Assembly (NCBI GenBank): GCA_041611095.1
Contig: JBFINP010000026.1
Location: 1-38,517, forward strand
DNA: 38,517 bases
Direction: 5' to 3'
Source: UBA6912 sp041611095
GTDB taxonomy: Bacteria > Actinomycetota > Acidimicrobiia > Spongiisociales > UBA5794
The notes under the pieces are model-generated. The model was not told where the DNA came from and did no database searches. It saw only the letters and a list, made by a program, of their open reading frames with translations. Below, piece after piece: positions 16,205 through 24,259 of this stretch; position 1 is the first letter of the stretch; each line of letters begins with the position of its first letter. The position numbers were made by a program, and so were the translations under genes.

Positions 16205-17433
16205 GGACACGGCCCCTGCTCTACACGTCCTACGAGGCCGAACAGGCGATCCTGCCGACCTGGTCGCAGCGGATCGCCATCGCCATCCTCCTCGGGATCG
16301 CCGTCGTGCTTCCCGCCGAGTTCATCCCGGGTCTGAGGTGGCTGGGGGCAGACGACTGGCTCGACGTCTTGATCCGGGCGATGATCTTCGGCATCGGCGC
16401 CCTCGGGCTCAACATCCTCACGGGCCTCGCCGGGCAGGTGTCGCTCGGGCATGCCTTCTTCGTCGGTCTCGGTGCCTATACGGCGGCGGTCCTGGGCGGC
16501 ACCGCAGGCCGGGGCCTGTGGGGGCTCGATCTCCCCATCTGGATCTGGCTGCCGGCGGCGGGCGTGGTCGCTGCCGTCGTCGGGATCATCGTGGCGCCCA
16601 CCGCCGTTCGGGTTCGAGGTCTCTACCTTGCATTCGTCACCCTCGGGCTGGTCTTCATCGGCGAGCACATCTTCCGTGCCGCGGCGCCCATCACCGGTGG
16701 CGGAGCGATCGGCCGGCGATTCCCGAGTCTCGACGTGAAGCTGTGGAAGGAGGAGGAGTCGCTCGTTGCGCTCAGCTCGGACGGACCGTGGTTCGGCATC
16801 GAGCTCACCTCGGAGACCAAGACGTATTTGTTCCTCTTGGCGCTGCTCATCGTGTTTGCTGTCACCACCAAGAACCTCACCCGCACCAGAGTCGGCAGAG
16901 CCTTCATGTCGATTCGGGACCGCGACATCGCCGCCGAGGTCATGGGCGTCGCCGAGACCCGCAACAAGCTGCTCGCCTTTGCGCTGTCGTCCTTCTACGC
17001 AGGCATTGCCGGCGCCCTGCTCGCCTCCTTCATCGGAACGATGATCCCGGAGAGCTTCAACCTCTTCATGTCGATCCAGTTCATCGCCATCGTCCTCATC
17101 GGCGGAGCCGGTACCGTGGCGGGCACCTTGTTCGGGACCTTCTTCGTCCTGACGCTGCCCCGTCTGGTCCGAGACGCGACCGACTGGCTCAGCGACACCG
17201 CCTCAGGTGGAGGTGCCCTGCAATGGCTCGGCGACTTCCTGATCACGAGCGGCCCCGGGGACTTCGGCCTCGTGTCGACCCAGGCGGTCGGGCCGGGTCT
17301 GTCGATCTTCCAGATCAACGTGATTCTCTACGGCCTGTTGATCATCGGGTTTCTCATCTTCGAGCCACTGGGGCTTTTCGGTATATGGATCAAGATTCGC
17401 AACTACTGGAAGGGTTGGCCGTTCACGTATTGA
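16201..17433 (+). CDS. livM: Branched-chain amino acid/carboxylate ABC transporter permease LivM
   Basis: Second permease of the Liv-type importer, 410 residues. Many hydrophobic segments surround the conserved core ALGLNILTGLAGQVSLGHAFFVGLGAYTAA, VRVRGLYLAFVTLG, and SIRDRDIAAEVMGVAETRNKLLAFALSSFYAGIAGAL. It starts at the ATG that overlaps the livH stop (ATGA). The upstream in-frame extension overlaps livH fully and is rejected. It is longer than average LivM because of an insert around residues 175-205 and a C-terminal extension. A hairpin lies just after its stop, before livK. Confidence 0.93.
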   Translation: MRTRPLLYTSYEAEQAILPTWSQRIAIAILLGIAVVLPAEFIPGLRWLGADDWLDVLIRAMIFGIGALGLNILTGLAGQVSLGHAFFVGLGAYTAAVLGGTAGRGLWGLDLPIWIWLPAAGVVAAVVGIIVAPTAVRVRGLYLAFVTLGLVFIGEHIFRAAAPITGGGAIGRRFPSLDVKLWKEEESLVALSSDGPWFGIELTSETKTYLFLLALLIVFAVTTKNLTRTRVGRAFMSIRDRDIAAEVMGVAETRNKLLAFALSSFYAGIAGALLASFIGTMIPESFNLFMSIQFIAIVLIGGAGTVAGTLFGTFFVLTLPRLVRDATDWLSDTASGGGALQWLGDFLITSGPGDFGLVSTQAVGPGLSIFQINVILYGLLIIGFLIFEPLGLFGIWIKIRNYWKGWPFTY

Positions 17434-17448
17434 CGGTCTGACGAGGGA

Positions 17449-17471
17449 CTCCGGTCGTGAGAGGACCGGAG
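17449..17471 (+). other. mRNA stem-loop between livM and livK
   Basis: CTCCGGTC, loop GTGAGAG, GACCGGAG; an 8-bp perfect stem. It is placed 27 bases upstream of the livK start, before the GGAGG. It is a likely 5' processing or stabilising structure for the livK part of the transcript. Confidence 0.5.
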
Positions 17472-17498
17472 ATACCAAGAGACGGAGGAAGTGAAAGC

Positions 17499-18956
17499 AT
17501 GAAACGACAGAGATTGAGATGGCTGGCGTTGCTGGTCGTGTTCGTCCTCGTCGTTGCGGCCTGCGGCGGCGACGACGACACCGGCGACACCAGCGCACCG
17601 GACACCACGGCGTCGGTGGATACGACGGCCGGCCCCGACACGACGGCGTCGACCGACACGACGGCCGCCCCGGACACGACGGCCGGCGAGACACCGTCCG
17701 AGATGCTCACCGACGTCGGTGTGACCGATGACACGATCACGGTCGGTCTGCTGTCCGACCTGACCGGTCCGTTCGGCGGCCTCGTCGGTCTGATCGTGGC
17801 GGGTCAACAGGCGTTCTGGGCGAACGTGAACGCCCAGGGCGGCGTAGCCGGGCGCCAGGTGGAGTTGGAGATCTTCGACACGGGTTACGTCACGCAACAG
17901 CACGTCGAGGGCTATCGCGAGCTCAAGGACAAGGTCGTTGCCTTCGGGCACTCGACAGGATCGCCGCAGACGATCGCCATCAACGAGGACCTCAAGGCCG
18001 ACAACATCCTCGCCATTCCGCTGACCTGGTACTCGGGCTGGACCGACCCTGTCATCGGCACCAACTTGCCCCAGCACTCGACGCCGTATTGCATCGAGGC
18101 GATGAACGTCCTCGGCTACATCTATGACGAGTGGGAAGCGAGCCGGGGCGCACCTCCGGAGACGATCGCCGTGGCCGGCGACGTCGGTGACTACGGCGGC
18201 GACTCGGTGGCAGGCGCCCTGCTGGCTGCCGAGGTCCTCGGGCTCGAGGTCGTCTACAACGGTGATCAGCAGATCGTGGCCGGCCAGGAGCCGACGGCGG
18301 TCGTGGAGGGCATCGCGACCAGCGGTGCCGACATCGTGCATGTGACGACGAACTCAGGCGTCTACGGCGCCATCTTCTCCGGCGTCCTCGGCTCACCTGG
18401 GTTCCGCGACGATGCCGTGTGGACCGGTGCCGGCCCGAGCTTCAGCCCGGCAATGCTCGGCACGGAATTCGCCCAGCAGATCGCCGCTCAGGCGACGTTC
18501 GGCTTCTACAACGCCGGCTGGGGCGCAGACGTGCCCGGCTTCGCCGAGATGGAAGCGGCCCTGCTCGCCGCCAACCCGGAGTTGCCCGTCACCGACTTCC
18601 TGTCCGAGGGGTGGGTCGAGGCGATGATCCTCAAAGCGGTCCTCGAGGCGGCCGCGGCGAACGGTGATCTGACTCAGGCCGGTGTGCTGAGCGCATTCCA
18701 GTCTCTCGACACGGTGGACCTGCAAGGTCTGGCCCCGAACCCGCGGTACGCCGGGACCCCGAACGAGAACGTCAACCGGGAGACCTACATCATCAAGCTG
18801 GACCTTGCCGGCTTTGCCGCCCAGGGTGGTCCGCTGAACATCGGGGCCGCCGCCGAGGCGGAGAGCGCGACGAGTGGGTTTGCGTTCGTGGAGAACCTCT
18901 TCACGCACCCGATCGCGGAGGACTTCGAGTTCAACGAGGCCTGCTGGACCGGATGA
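17499..18956 (+). CDS. livK: Periplasmic-binding lipoprotein of a Liv-type ABC importer
   Basis: Type-1 periplasmic-fold substrate receptor (Leu/Ile/Val-binding-like), 485 residues. Signal peptide with lipobox VAAC (Cys22), then a low-complexity linker rich in Asp-Thr-Thr-Ala repeats (about 28-62). The binding domain begins DTITVGLLSDLTGPFGGL. Cues for the fold are VNAQGGVAGRQVEL, the TGSPQT loop and YDEWEASRG. Start ATG with GGAGG 10 bases before it. It has its own hairpins on both sides (17449-17471 and 18967-18994), as expected if it is made in excess over the permeases. Ligand unknown; the operon suggests an acid fed into CoA-dependent degradation. Confidence 0.9.
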   Translation: MKRQRLRWLALLVVFVLVVAACGGDDDTGDTSAPDTTASVDTTAGPDTTASTDTTAAPDTTAGETPSEMLTDVGVTDDTITVGLLSDLTGPFGGLVGLIVAGQQAFWANVNAQGGVAGRQVELEIFDTGYVTQQHVEGYRELKDKVVAFGHSTGSPQTIAINEDLKADNILAIPLTWYSGWTDPVIGTNLPQHSTPYCIEAMNVLGYIYDEWEASRGAPPETIAVAGDVGDYGGDSVAGALLAAEVLGLEVVYNGDQQIVAGQEPTAVVEGIATSGADIVHVTTNSGVYGAIFSGVLGSPGFRDDAVWTGAGPSFSPAMLGTEFAQQIAAQATFGFYNAGWGADVPGFAEMEAALLAANPELPVTDFLSEGWVEAMILKAVLEAAAANGDLTQAGVLSAFQSLDTVDLQGLAPNPRYAGTPNENVNRETYIIKLDLAGFAAQGGPLNIGAAAEAESATSGFAFVENLFTHPIAEDFEFNEACWTG

Positions 18957-18966
18957 CATGACGAGG

Positions 18967-18994
18967 TTGGGGCGGCGCCACGGCGCCGCCCCAA
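18967..18994 (+). other. Strong GC stem-loop between livK and livF (attenuator/stabiliser)
   Basis: TTGGGGCGGCGCC, AC, GGCGCCGCCCCAA: a 13-base inverted repeat with a two-base centre, starting 10 bases after the livK stop. No T-run follows, so read-through to livF is likely. It would lower downstream expression and protect livK mRNA. Confidence 0.6.
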
Positions 18995-19012
18995 CTGCAC
19001 CCGAGTGGTCGT

Positions 19013-19804
19013 TTGCTGGAAGTAGCCAACCTCGAGGTCGTGTACAACGACGTGATCCTGGTGCTGCGTGGTATCTCCTTCGAGGTGCTCGACGGCCAGA
19101 TCGTCGCCCTGCTCGGCGCCAACGGCGCCGGGAAGACGACAACCATTCGGGCCGTCACCGGCCTCCTCGACTTCCACGAGGGCGACATCACGAAGGGCCA
19201 CATCACGCTCAACGGGAAACGGATCGACCGGGATCGACCCTCGAAGATCGTCGCCGCCGGCATCGGTCAGGTCATGGAGGGCCGGCGGATCTTCGCCGAG
19301 ATGACGGTCGAGGAGAACCTGCGAACCGGGGCCTACACGAATCGCAACCGCGGGTCAGTCGAAGCTGCATACGACCGGGTGATGTCCCTCTTTCCCGTCC
19401 TGAGCGAGCGTCGCAAGGCCATCTCCGGCTACCTGTCGGGTGGGGAGCAACAGATGCTCGCCATCGGTCGTGCCCTCATGGCCGATCCCAAGCTTCTCGT
19501 GCTCGACGAACCGTCACTGGGGCTCGCACCCAAGCTCGTACAGCAGATTCGAGACATCATCGTGGAGATCAACCAGCAGGGGACGTCAGTTCTGCTCATC
19601 GAGCAGAACGCCAACATGGCACTGTCCATCGCCCACCACGGGTACATCATGGAGACCGGCAAGATCGTCATGGACGGGGACCCGAAGAAGCTGCTGAGCG
19701 ACGAGGACGTGCAGGAGTTCTACCTGGGCCTCCACGGGGAAGGGGAACGCAAGTCGTTCCGCGAGATCAAGCACTACAAGCGGAGAAAGCGGTGGCTCAG
19801 TTGA
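19013..19804 (+). CDS. livF: ABC transporter ATP-binding protein LivF
   Basis: One of two ATPases driving the importer, 263 residues. Walker A GANGAGKTT (about 34-42), Q-loop GIGQVMEGRRIF, signature LSGGEQQMLAIGRAL, Walker B LLVLDEPSLGL, and H-loop-region LLIEQNANMAL are all present. The start is TTG at 19013: no ATG or GTG lies upstream in frame, and the domain begins right there (LEVANLEVVY), though no clear ribosome-binding site is visible. It has a basic C-terminal tail (KHYKRRKRWLS). It is separated from its partner livG by 391 bp of repeats, unusual for this pair. Confidence 0.92.
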   Translation: MLEVANLEVVYNDVILVLRGISFEVLDGQIVALLGANGAGKTTTIRAVTGLLDFHEGDITKGHITLNGKRIDRDRPSKIVAAGIGQVMEGRRIFAEMTVEENLRTGAYTNRNRGSVEAAYDRVMSLFPVLSERRKAISGYLSGGEQQMLAIGRALMADPKLLVLDEPSLGLAPKLVQQIRDIIVEINQQGTSVLLIEQNANMALSIAHHGYIMETGKIVMDGDPKKLLSDEDVQEFYLGLHGEGERKSFREIKHYKRRKRWLS

Positions 19805-20195
19805 TTTCGGCCGAATCAGGATTCGGCCGAGCCTCGCCTCGCCTGGCGGCTCGGCTCCGTACTGGACGTGTGGCCTTCGGCCGACCTGCTTCCTGCCGGA
19901 GCGGTGTACACACCACCGCTCCTCACGCTGAGGGGGAGACGCGGAGCTTCCCCGTCAGACTCCCCCTTGGGACGGAGCCGCCGAAGTGGGTTCGGGTGGG
20001 GTTTACGGCCGCGGTGGGGTTGGGGTCCCCGCCTTGCGGAGGAGGGCCGACCGGCGTCTGTTCGGCGGCGGAGCCGCCGAAGTCGGTTCGGGTGGGGTTT
20101 ACGGCCGCGGTGGGGTTGGGGTCCCCGCCTTGCGGAGGAGGGCCGACCGGCGTCTGTTCGGCGGCGGAGCCGCCGAAGTCGGCCCGGGTGAGAAC
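19805..20195. repeat. Intra-operon repeat region: 96-bp tandem repeat plus several hairpins
   Basis: No gene. Units at 19975-20070 and 20071-20166 are nearly identical (one mismatch seen), and a third copy begins at 20167 and fades after about 24 bases, just before the livG ATG. Each unit junction carries the palindrome TTCGGCGGC-GGA-GCCGCCGAA. Upstream are ATTCGGCCGAAT-like palindromes (19805-19830) and a perfect 9-bp stem GGAGCGGTG / CACCGCTCC at 19898-19922. The repeat is open in several frames because 96 is a multiple of three, but the products are low-complexity. It looks like an inserted, dispersed-type palindromic element. Confidence 0.75.
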
Positions 20196-21011
20196 ATGAC
20201 CACCCTCTTGGAGTTCAAGGACGTTTCTCTGTCGTTCAAGGGAGTCAAAGCGCTCTCGGGGGTCAGCTTCTCGGTCGATGACGGGGAGCTGTTCGCCATC
20301 ATCGGGCCGAACGGAGCCGGCAAGACATCGACGTTCAACTGCCTCAATGGGGTCTACCGCCCAGAGGAGGGCGACATCCTGTGGGAAGGCCAGAGCATCC
20401 TCGGGATGCGACCCGACAAGATCGCCGAGCTGGGCATCGCCCGCACGTTCCAGAACATCGAACTGTTCGCCCACATGACGGTGTTGGACAACCTCCTCCT
20501 CGGCAGGCACGTGCGCACCAGCGTCAGCTGGCTCGCCGGCAGCCTGTGGTTCGGCAAGGCGAAGGCCGAGGAGATGGACAACCGAGCCAAGGTCGAAGAC
20601 ATCATCGACCTGCTCGAGATCGAGAGCTGGCGCAAGTACCCGGTTGCGTTGCTTCCCTATGGGATTCAGAAACGCGTCGAGCTCGGCCGCGCCCTCGCGA
20701 TGGAGCCCCGCTTGCTGTTGCTCGACGAGCCCGTGGCGGGGATGAACCTCGAGGAGACCGAGGACATGGCGCGGTTCATCCTCGACATCCGCGAGGAGCT
20801 GGGGATCGCCATGATCCTGGTCGAGCACGACATGGGCTTGGTCATGGACATCGCCGATCGCGTGATGGTGCTGGACTTCGGGACGCCGATCACGACCGGT
20901 GTGCCGGGGGAGGTGCAGCGTCATCCCGAGGTCATCCGTGCCTACCTCGGTCAGGAGTTCGAGAGCGAAGAGCTCCGCCACGCCGAGCACGAGGTGGAAC
21001 CCCGGTCGTAG
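20196..21011 (+). CDS. livG: ABC transporter ATP-binding protein LivG
   Basis: Second importer ATPase, 271 residues. Walker A GPNGAGKTS (about 36-44), the Q-loop region IARTFQNIELF, Walker B LLLLDEPVAGM and the H-loop LVEHDMGLVMDIADRV are seen. The signature reads LPYGIQKRVELGRAL in place of LSGGQ; LSYG-like forms are known in LivG, but the Pro-Tyr-Gly-Ile form is divergent. An insert after LGRHVRT (WLAGSLWFGKAKAEE) is typical of LivG. Start ATG at 20196, where similarity begins; upstream in-frame sequence is the 96-bp repeat and is rejected. Last gene of the operon, followed by a hairpin at 21088. Confidence 0.92.
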   Translation: MTTLLEFKDVSLSFKGVKALSGVSFSVDDGELFAIIGPNGAGKTSTFNCLNGVYRPEEGDILWEGQSILGMRPDKIAELGIARTFQNIELFAHMTVLDNLLLGRHVRTSVSWLAGSLWFGKAKAEEMDNRAKVEDIIDLLEIESWRKYPVALLPYGIQKRVELGRALAMEPRLLLLDEPVAGMNLEETEDMARFILDIREELGIAMILVEHDMGLVMDIADRVMVLDFGTPITTGVPGEVQRHPEVIRAYLGQEFESEELRHAEHEVEPRS

Positions 21012-21087
21012 GCTCGGGCGTCGGCCACTCGCGGTGCCCTCGCCCATCGCAGCGAGAGCGCACTGATCGGCCCGAGCGGCGGGCTGC

Positions 21088-21108
21088 GATCCCCTCTGGC
21101 GGGGGATC
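21088..21108 (+). terminator. Possible terminator of the paa-liv operon
   Basis: GATCCCC, loop TCTGGCG, GGGGATC; followed by ATTCAATCC rather than a T-run. It lies 76 bp after livG and 50 bp before glgB. Confidence 0.45.
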
Positions 21109-21145
21109 ATTCAATCCTCCTCGTCCCCGTATCGCTTCTGAGAGC

Positions 21146-21151
21146 TAGGGT
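21146..21151 (+). promoter_or_regulatory. -10-like element for leaderless glgB mRNA
   Basis: TAGGGT, seven bases before the glgB GTG, with no ribosome-binding site. It has the same geometry as the other leaderless starts in the window but is weaker in sequence. Confidence 0.4.
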
Positions 21152-21158
21152 CTCGCCG

Positions 21159-23009
21159 GTGATCTCCGACCACGATCGTTGGCTCCTCGAGGAGGGCACG
21201 CACGAGCAGCTTCACGAGCTGCTCGGCTGCCATCTCGACGAGGAGGGCGCGACCTTCCGTGTGTGGGCGCCGCACGCCGAGCGGGTCACCGTCATCGGTG
21301 ACTTCAACGGCTGGGAGCCCTGGGCCGACGACATGACGTGGGCCGGCGGCGGCGTCTGGGAGACCTCGATCGGCGGCATCGCGCCCGGAACGAGGTACAA
21401 GTACCACATCGAGAGGCGCGGCTGGTACGCCGACAAGACCGACCCCGTCGGCTTCGCCGCCGAGCTGCCCCCCGGAACGGCATCACTTGCGTGGGATCTG
21501 AGCTACGACTGGGGCGACGGCGACTGGCTGGCGACCAGGGGCGAGCGCCAGGGCCGCGAGTCGCCCATCTCGATCTACGAGATGCACATCGGCTCGTGGC
21601 AAGGACCCACCAAATACCACCTCATTGCCGACCCCCTCGTCGAGTGGGTCGTGCGCGAGGGTTACACCCACGTCGAGATGCTCCCTCCTCTGGAGCACCC
21701 CTTCTACGGATCGTGGGGGTACCAAACCACCGGGTACTTCGCGCCGACCTCCCGCTACGGCTCGCCGCAAGAGTTGATGATGCTCATCGACAAGCTGCAC
21801 CAAGCAGGCGTCGGGGTCATCCTCGACTGGGTGCCCTCCCACTTCCCGATGGACGGGCACGGGCTCATCCACTTCGACGGCACCCACCTTTACGAGCCGG
21901 CCGACTGGCGCATCGGCTACCACCCCGACTGGGGATCGGCGATCTTCGACTACGGGCGGCCCGAGGTTCGGGCGTTCTTGGTCTCGAGCGCCCACTTCTG
22001 GATCGAGCGCTATCACATCGATGCTCTCCGCGTAGATGCCGTGGCGTCGATGCTCTACCGCGACTACTCCCGCAGCGAGGGCGAATGGATTCCCAACCAG
22101 TTCGGAGGCCGGGAGCACCTCGAGGCGATCGGCTTCATCCGGCAGCTCAACGACAGCGTGTACCGCAAGCATCCTGGGATTCAGACGATCGCAGAGGAGT
22201 CGACCGCCTGGCCGCTGGTGTCGCGTCCGGTCGAGGTCGGTGGGCTCGGATTCGGCTACAAGTGGGACATGGGGTGGATGAACGACACGTTGCGGTACAT
22301 CGCCCGCGACCCGGTGCACCGCAAGTACCACCACAACGAGCTGACGTTTCGGGCGATGTACGCCGGTCAGGAGAATTTCGTCCTCCCGCTTTCGCACGAC
22401 GAGGTCGTACACGGCAAGGGCTCGCTGCTCAGCAAGCAGCCGGGCGATGAGTGGCAGAAGTTCGCAGGGCTTCGCCTGCTGCTGGGGTACCAGTGGATGA
22501 CACCGGGGAAGAAGCTGCTTTTCATGGGCGGCGACCTCGGTGCACCCAACGAGTGGAACCACGACTCCGGGCTGCCCTGGCATCTCCTCGACAACAGCCT
22601 CCACGCCGGGGTGGCGGCATGGGTGGCAGACCTCAACCGGGTCTATCGGGCCGAGCCCGCCTTGCATGCGTCGGATCATCGCCCCGAATGGTTCCGCTGG
22701 GTCACGCCCGACGACGCTGCGGCGAGCACGGTCGCCTTCGTGCGCTATGCCGTCGGCGCCCGACCCGTCCTCGCCGTCGGCAACTTCACGCCTGAAGTCT
22801 GGCGCGCCTACAAGGTCGGCGTTCCCGAAGGCGGCAGGTGGCGCACCCTGCTCAACAGCGACGCCATCGACTACGCCGGCAGCGGGGTGGGCCCGCCTCC
22901 CGAGGTCACCGCTGAACAATCGCCCGCTCACGGATACGATCACTCCATCGTGATCGACATACCGCCGCTCGGCGCAGTCATGATGGTGCCGGAGAGGGAA
23001 GCCACGTGA
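21159..23009 (+). CDS. glgB: 1,4-alpha-glucan branching enzyme GlgB (short form)
   Basis: Makes alpha-1,6 branches in glycogen. It has 616 residues, shorter than the E. coli enzyme because the first N-terminal domain is absent. It begins almost at the CBM48 domain (RVWAPHAERVTVIGDFNGW, about 34-52). The GH13 domain shows DWVPSHFP (223-230), nucleophile Asp293 in LRVDAVASMLYRDY, acid/base Glu346 in IAEESTAWP, and His413-Asp414 in LSHDEVVHGKGS. A C-terminal beta domain ends PLGAVMMVPE. The GTG start gives a leaderless arrangement. The stop overlaps the glgC start (GTGA), so synthesis genes are coupled. Confidence 0.95.
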   Translation: MISDHDRWLLEEGTHEQLHELLGCHLDEEGATFRVWAPHAERVTVIGDFNGWEPWADDMTWAGGGVWETSIGGIAPGTRYKYHIERRGWYADKTDPVGFAAELPPGTASLAWDLSYDWGDGDWLATRGERQGRESPISIYEMHIGSWQGPTKYHLIADPLVEWVVREGYTHVEMLPPLEHPFYGSWGYQTTGYFAPTSRYGSPQELMMLIDKLHQAGVGVILDWVPSHFPMDGHGLIHFDGTHLYEPADWRIGYHPDWGSAIFDYGRPEVRAFLVSSAHFWIERYHIDALRVDAVASMLYRDYSRSEGEWIPNQFGGREHLEAIGFIRQLNDSVYRKHPGIQTIAEESTAWPLVSRPVEVGGLGFGYKWDMGWMNDTLRYIARDPVHRKYHHNELTFRAMYAGQENFVLPLSHDEVVHGKGSLLSKQPGDEWQKFAGLRLLLGYQWMTPGKKLLFMGGDLGAPNEWNHDSGLPWHLLDNSLHAGVAAWVADLNRVYRAEPALHASDHRPEWFRWVTPDDAAASTVAFVRYAVGARPVLAVGNFTPEVWRAYKVGVPEGGRWRTLLNSDAIDYAGSGVGPPPEVTAEQSPAHGYDHSIVIDIPPLGAVMMVPEREAT

Positions 23010-24253
23010 GGAGTCGCCCCCAACCCAAAGTGCTCTCCATGGTCTTGGCCGGCGGAGAGGGCAAGCGGCTGATGCCCCTGACGGCGGACCGGGCCAAGCC
23101 GGCCGTGCCGTTCGGCGGGCACTACCGCCTGATCGACTTCGCCCTCTCCAACCTCGCCAACGGGGGCTTTCGCCACATCGTCGTGCTCACCCAGTACAAG
23201 AGCCACAGCCTCGACGTGCATCTCTCCCGCACGTGGCGCCTGTCGACGCTGCTCGGCAACTACGTGACGGCGGCTCCCGCCCAGATGCGTGCCGGAAAGC
23301 GCTGGTTCCTCGGCTCCGCCGACGCCATCTTCCAGAACCTCAATCTGGTCAACGACGAGCGCCCGGACTACATCTTCGTGTTCGGTGCGGATCACATCTA
23401 CCGGATGGACCCGAGCCAGATGCTCGAGCACCACATCGACACGAAGGCTGCGGCGACCGTCGCCGCCCATCGAGTCCCCGTGACCGAGGCCCACCAGTTC
23501 GGCTGCATCGAGCGCGGCGCCACGACCAAGATCGACACCTTCCTCGAAAAGCCGGAGGATCCGCCGCCATCACCGGACGATCCCACCGAGGCGTTCGTTT
23601 CCATGGGCAACTACGTATTCGACACCGACGTACTCGTGGATCTCGTGCGCTCCGACAGCGAGGACGACGACTCCCGGCACGACATGGGCGGCGATCTCAT
23701 TCCCAAGCTCGTCGCGGAGGGAATGGCGCACGTCTACGACTTCACGCTCAACGAGGTGCCCGGGGTCACCGAGCGCAGCGCCGGCTACTGGCGGGACGTC
23801 GGGACGCTGGACTCATTCTTCGAGGCGCACATGGATCTCGTCGACATCGAACCGGTGTTCAACCTGTACAACCAGGAGTGGCCGATCTACACGGACCTGC
23901 GCACGCTGCCTCCGGCGAAGCTGGTCGCCGCCGGTGCCGCAGGGCCGGGTGAGGTACGCGACTCGATCCTGTCCAATGGGGTCATCGTCTCCGGCTCCTA
24001 CGTGCGACGGTCGGTGCTGTCACCCGGAGTCCGGGTGGAGGGCAGCGCCATCGTGGAGAACTGCGTCCTCCTGAACGGCGTGAGCGTGGGCCCCGGAGCG
24101 GTCGTTCGTAACGCGATTCTCGACAAGCACGTCGAGGTGCCCGCCGGCGCCCAGATTGGCGTCGACAGCGAACGCGACCGGGCTCGTTTCACGGTTTCGG
24201 ACGGCGGCATCGTCGCCATCGCCAAGCGAGCGGTCATCGACGAACCGGTCTGA
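23006..24253 (+). CDS. glgC: Glucose-1-phosphate adenylyltransferase GlgC
   Basis: Makes ADP-glucose from glucose-1-phosphate and ATP, the committed step of glycogen synthesis; 415 residues. Nucleotidyltransferase signature LAGGEGKRLMPLTADRAKPAVPFGG (split here as LAGGEGKRL and RAKPAVPFGG, about 14-37), YRLIDFALSN, GSADAIFQN, FGADHIYRMD, and FLEKPEDP for the sugar site. A left-handed beta-helix C-terminus (about 305-400) carries LSPGVRVEGSAIVENCVLL. GTG start overlaps the glgB stop by four bases. It ends six bases from the convergent glgA stop. Confidence 0.96.
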   Translation: MRSRPQPKVLSMVLAGGEGKRLMPLTADRAKPAVPFGGHYRLIDFALSNLANGGFRHIVVLTQYKSHSLDVHLSRTWRLSTLLGNYVTAAPAQMRAGKRWFLGSADAIFQNLNLVNDERPDYIFVFGADHIYRMDPSQMLEHHIDTKAAATVAAHRVPVTEAHQFGCIERGATTKIDTFLEKPEDPPPSPDDPTEAFVSMGNYVFDTDVLVDLVRSDSEDDDSRHDMGGDLIPKLVAEGMAHVYDFTLNEVPGVTERSAGYWRDVGTLDSFFEAHMDLVDIEPVFNLYNQEWPIYTDLRTLPPAKLVAAGAAGPGEVRDSILSNGVIVSGSYVRRSVLSPGVRVEGSAIVENCVLLNGVSVGPGAVVRNAILDKHVEVPAGAQIGVDSERDRARFTVSDGGIVAIAKRAVIDEPV

Positions 24254-24259
24254 CCGCGC

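Noticed and set aside
19986..20195. N-terminal extension of LivG encoded by the 96-bp repeats
   Set aside because: The repeat is open in several frames, encodes Gly/Arg-rich text unlike ABC ATPases, and the ATG at 20196 fits the family start.
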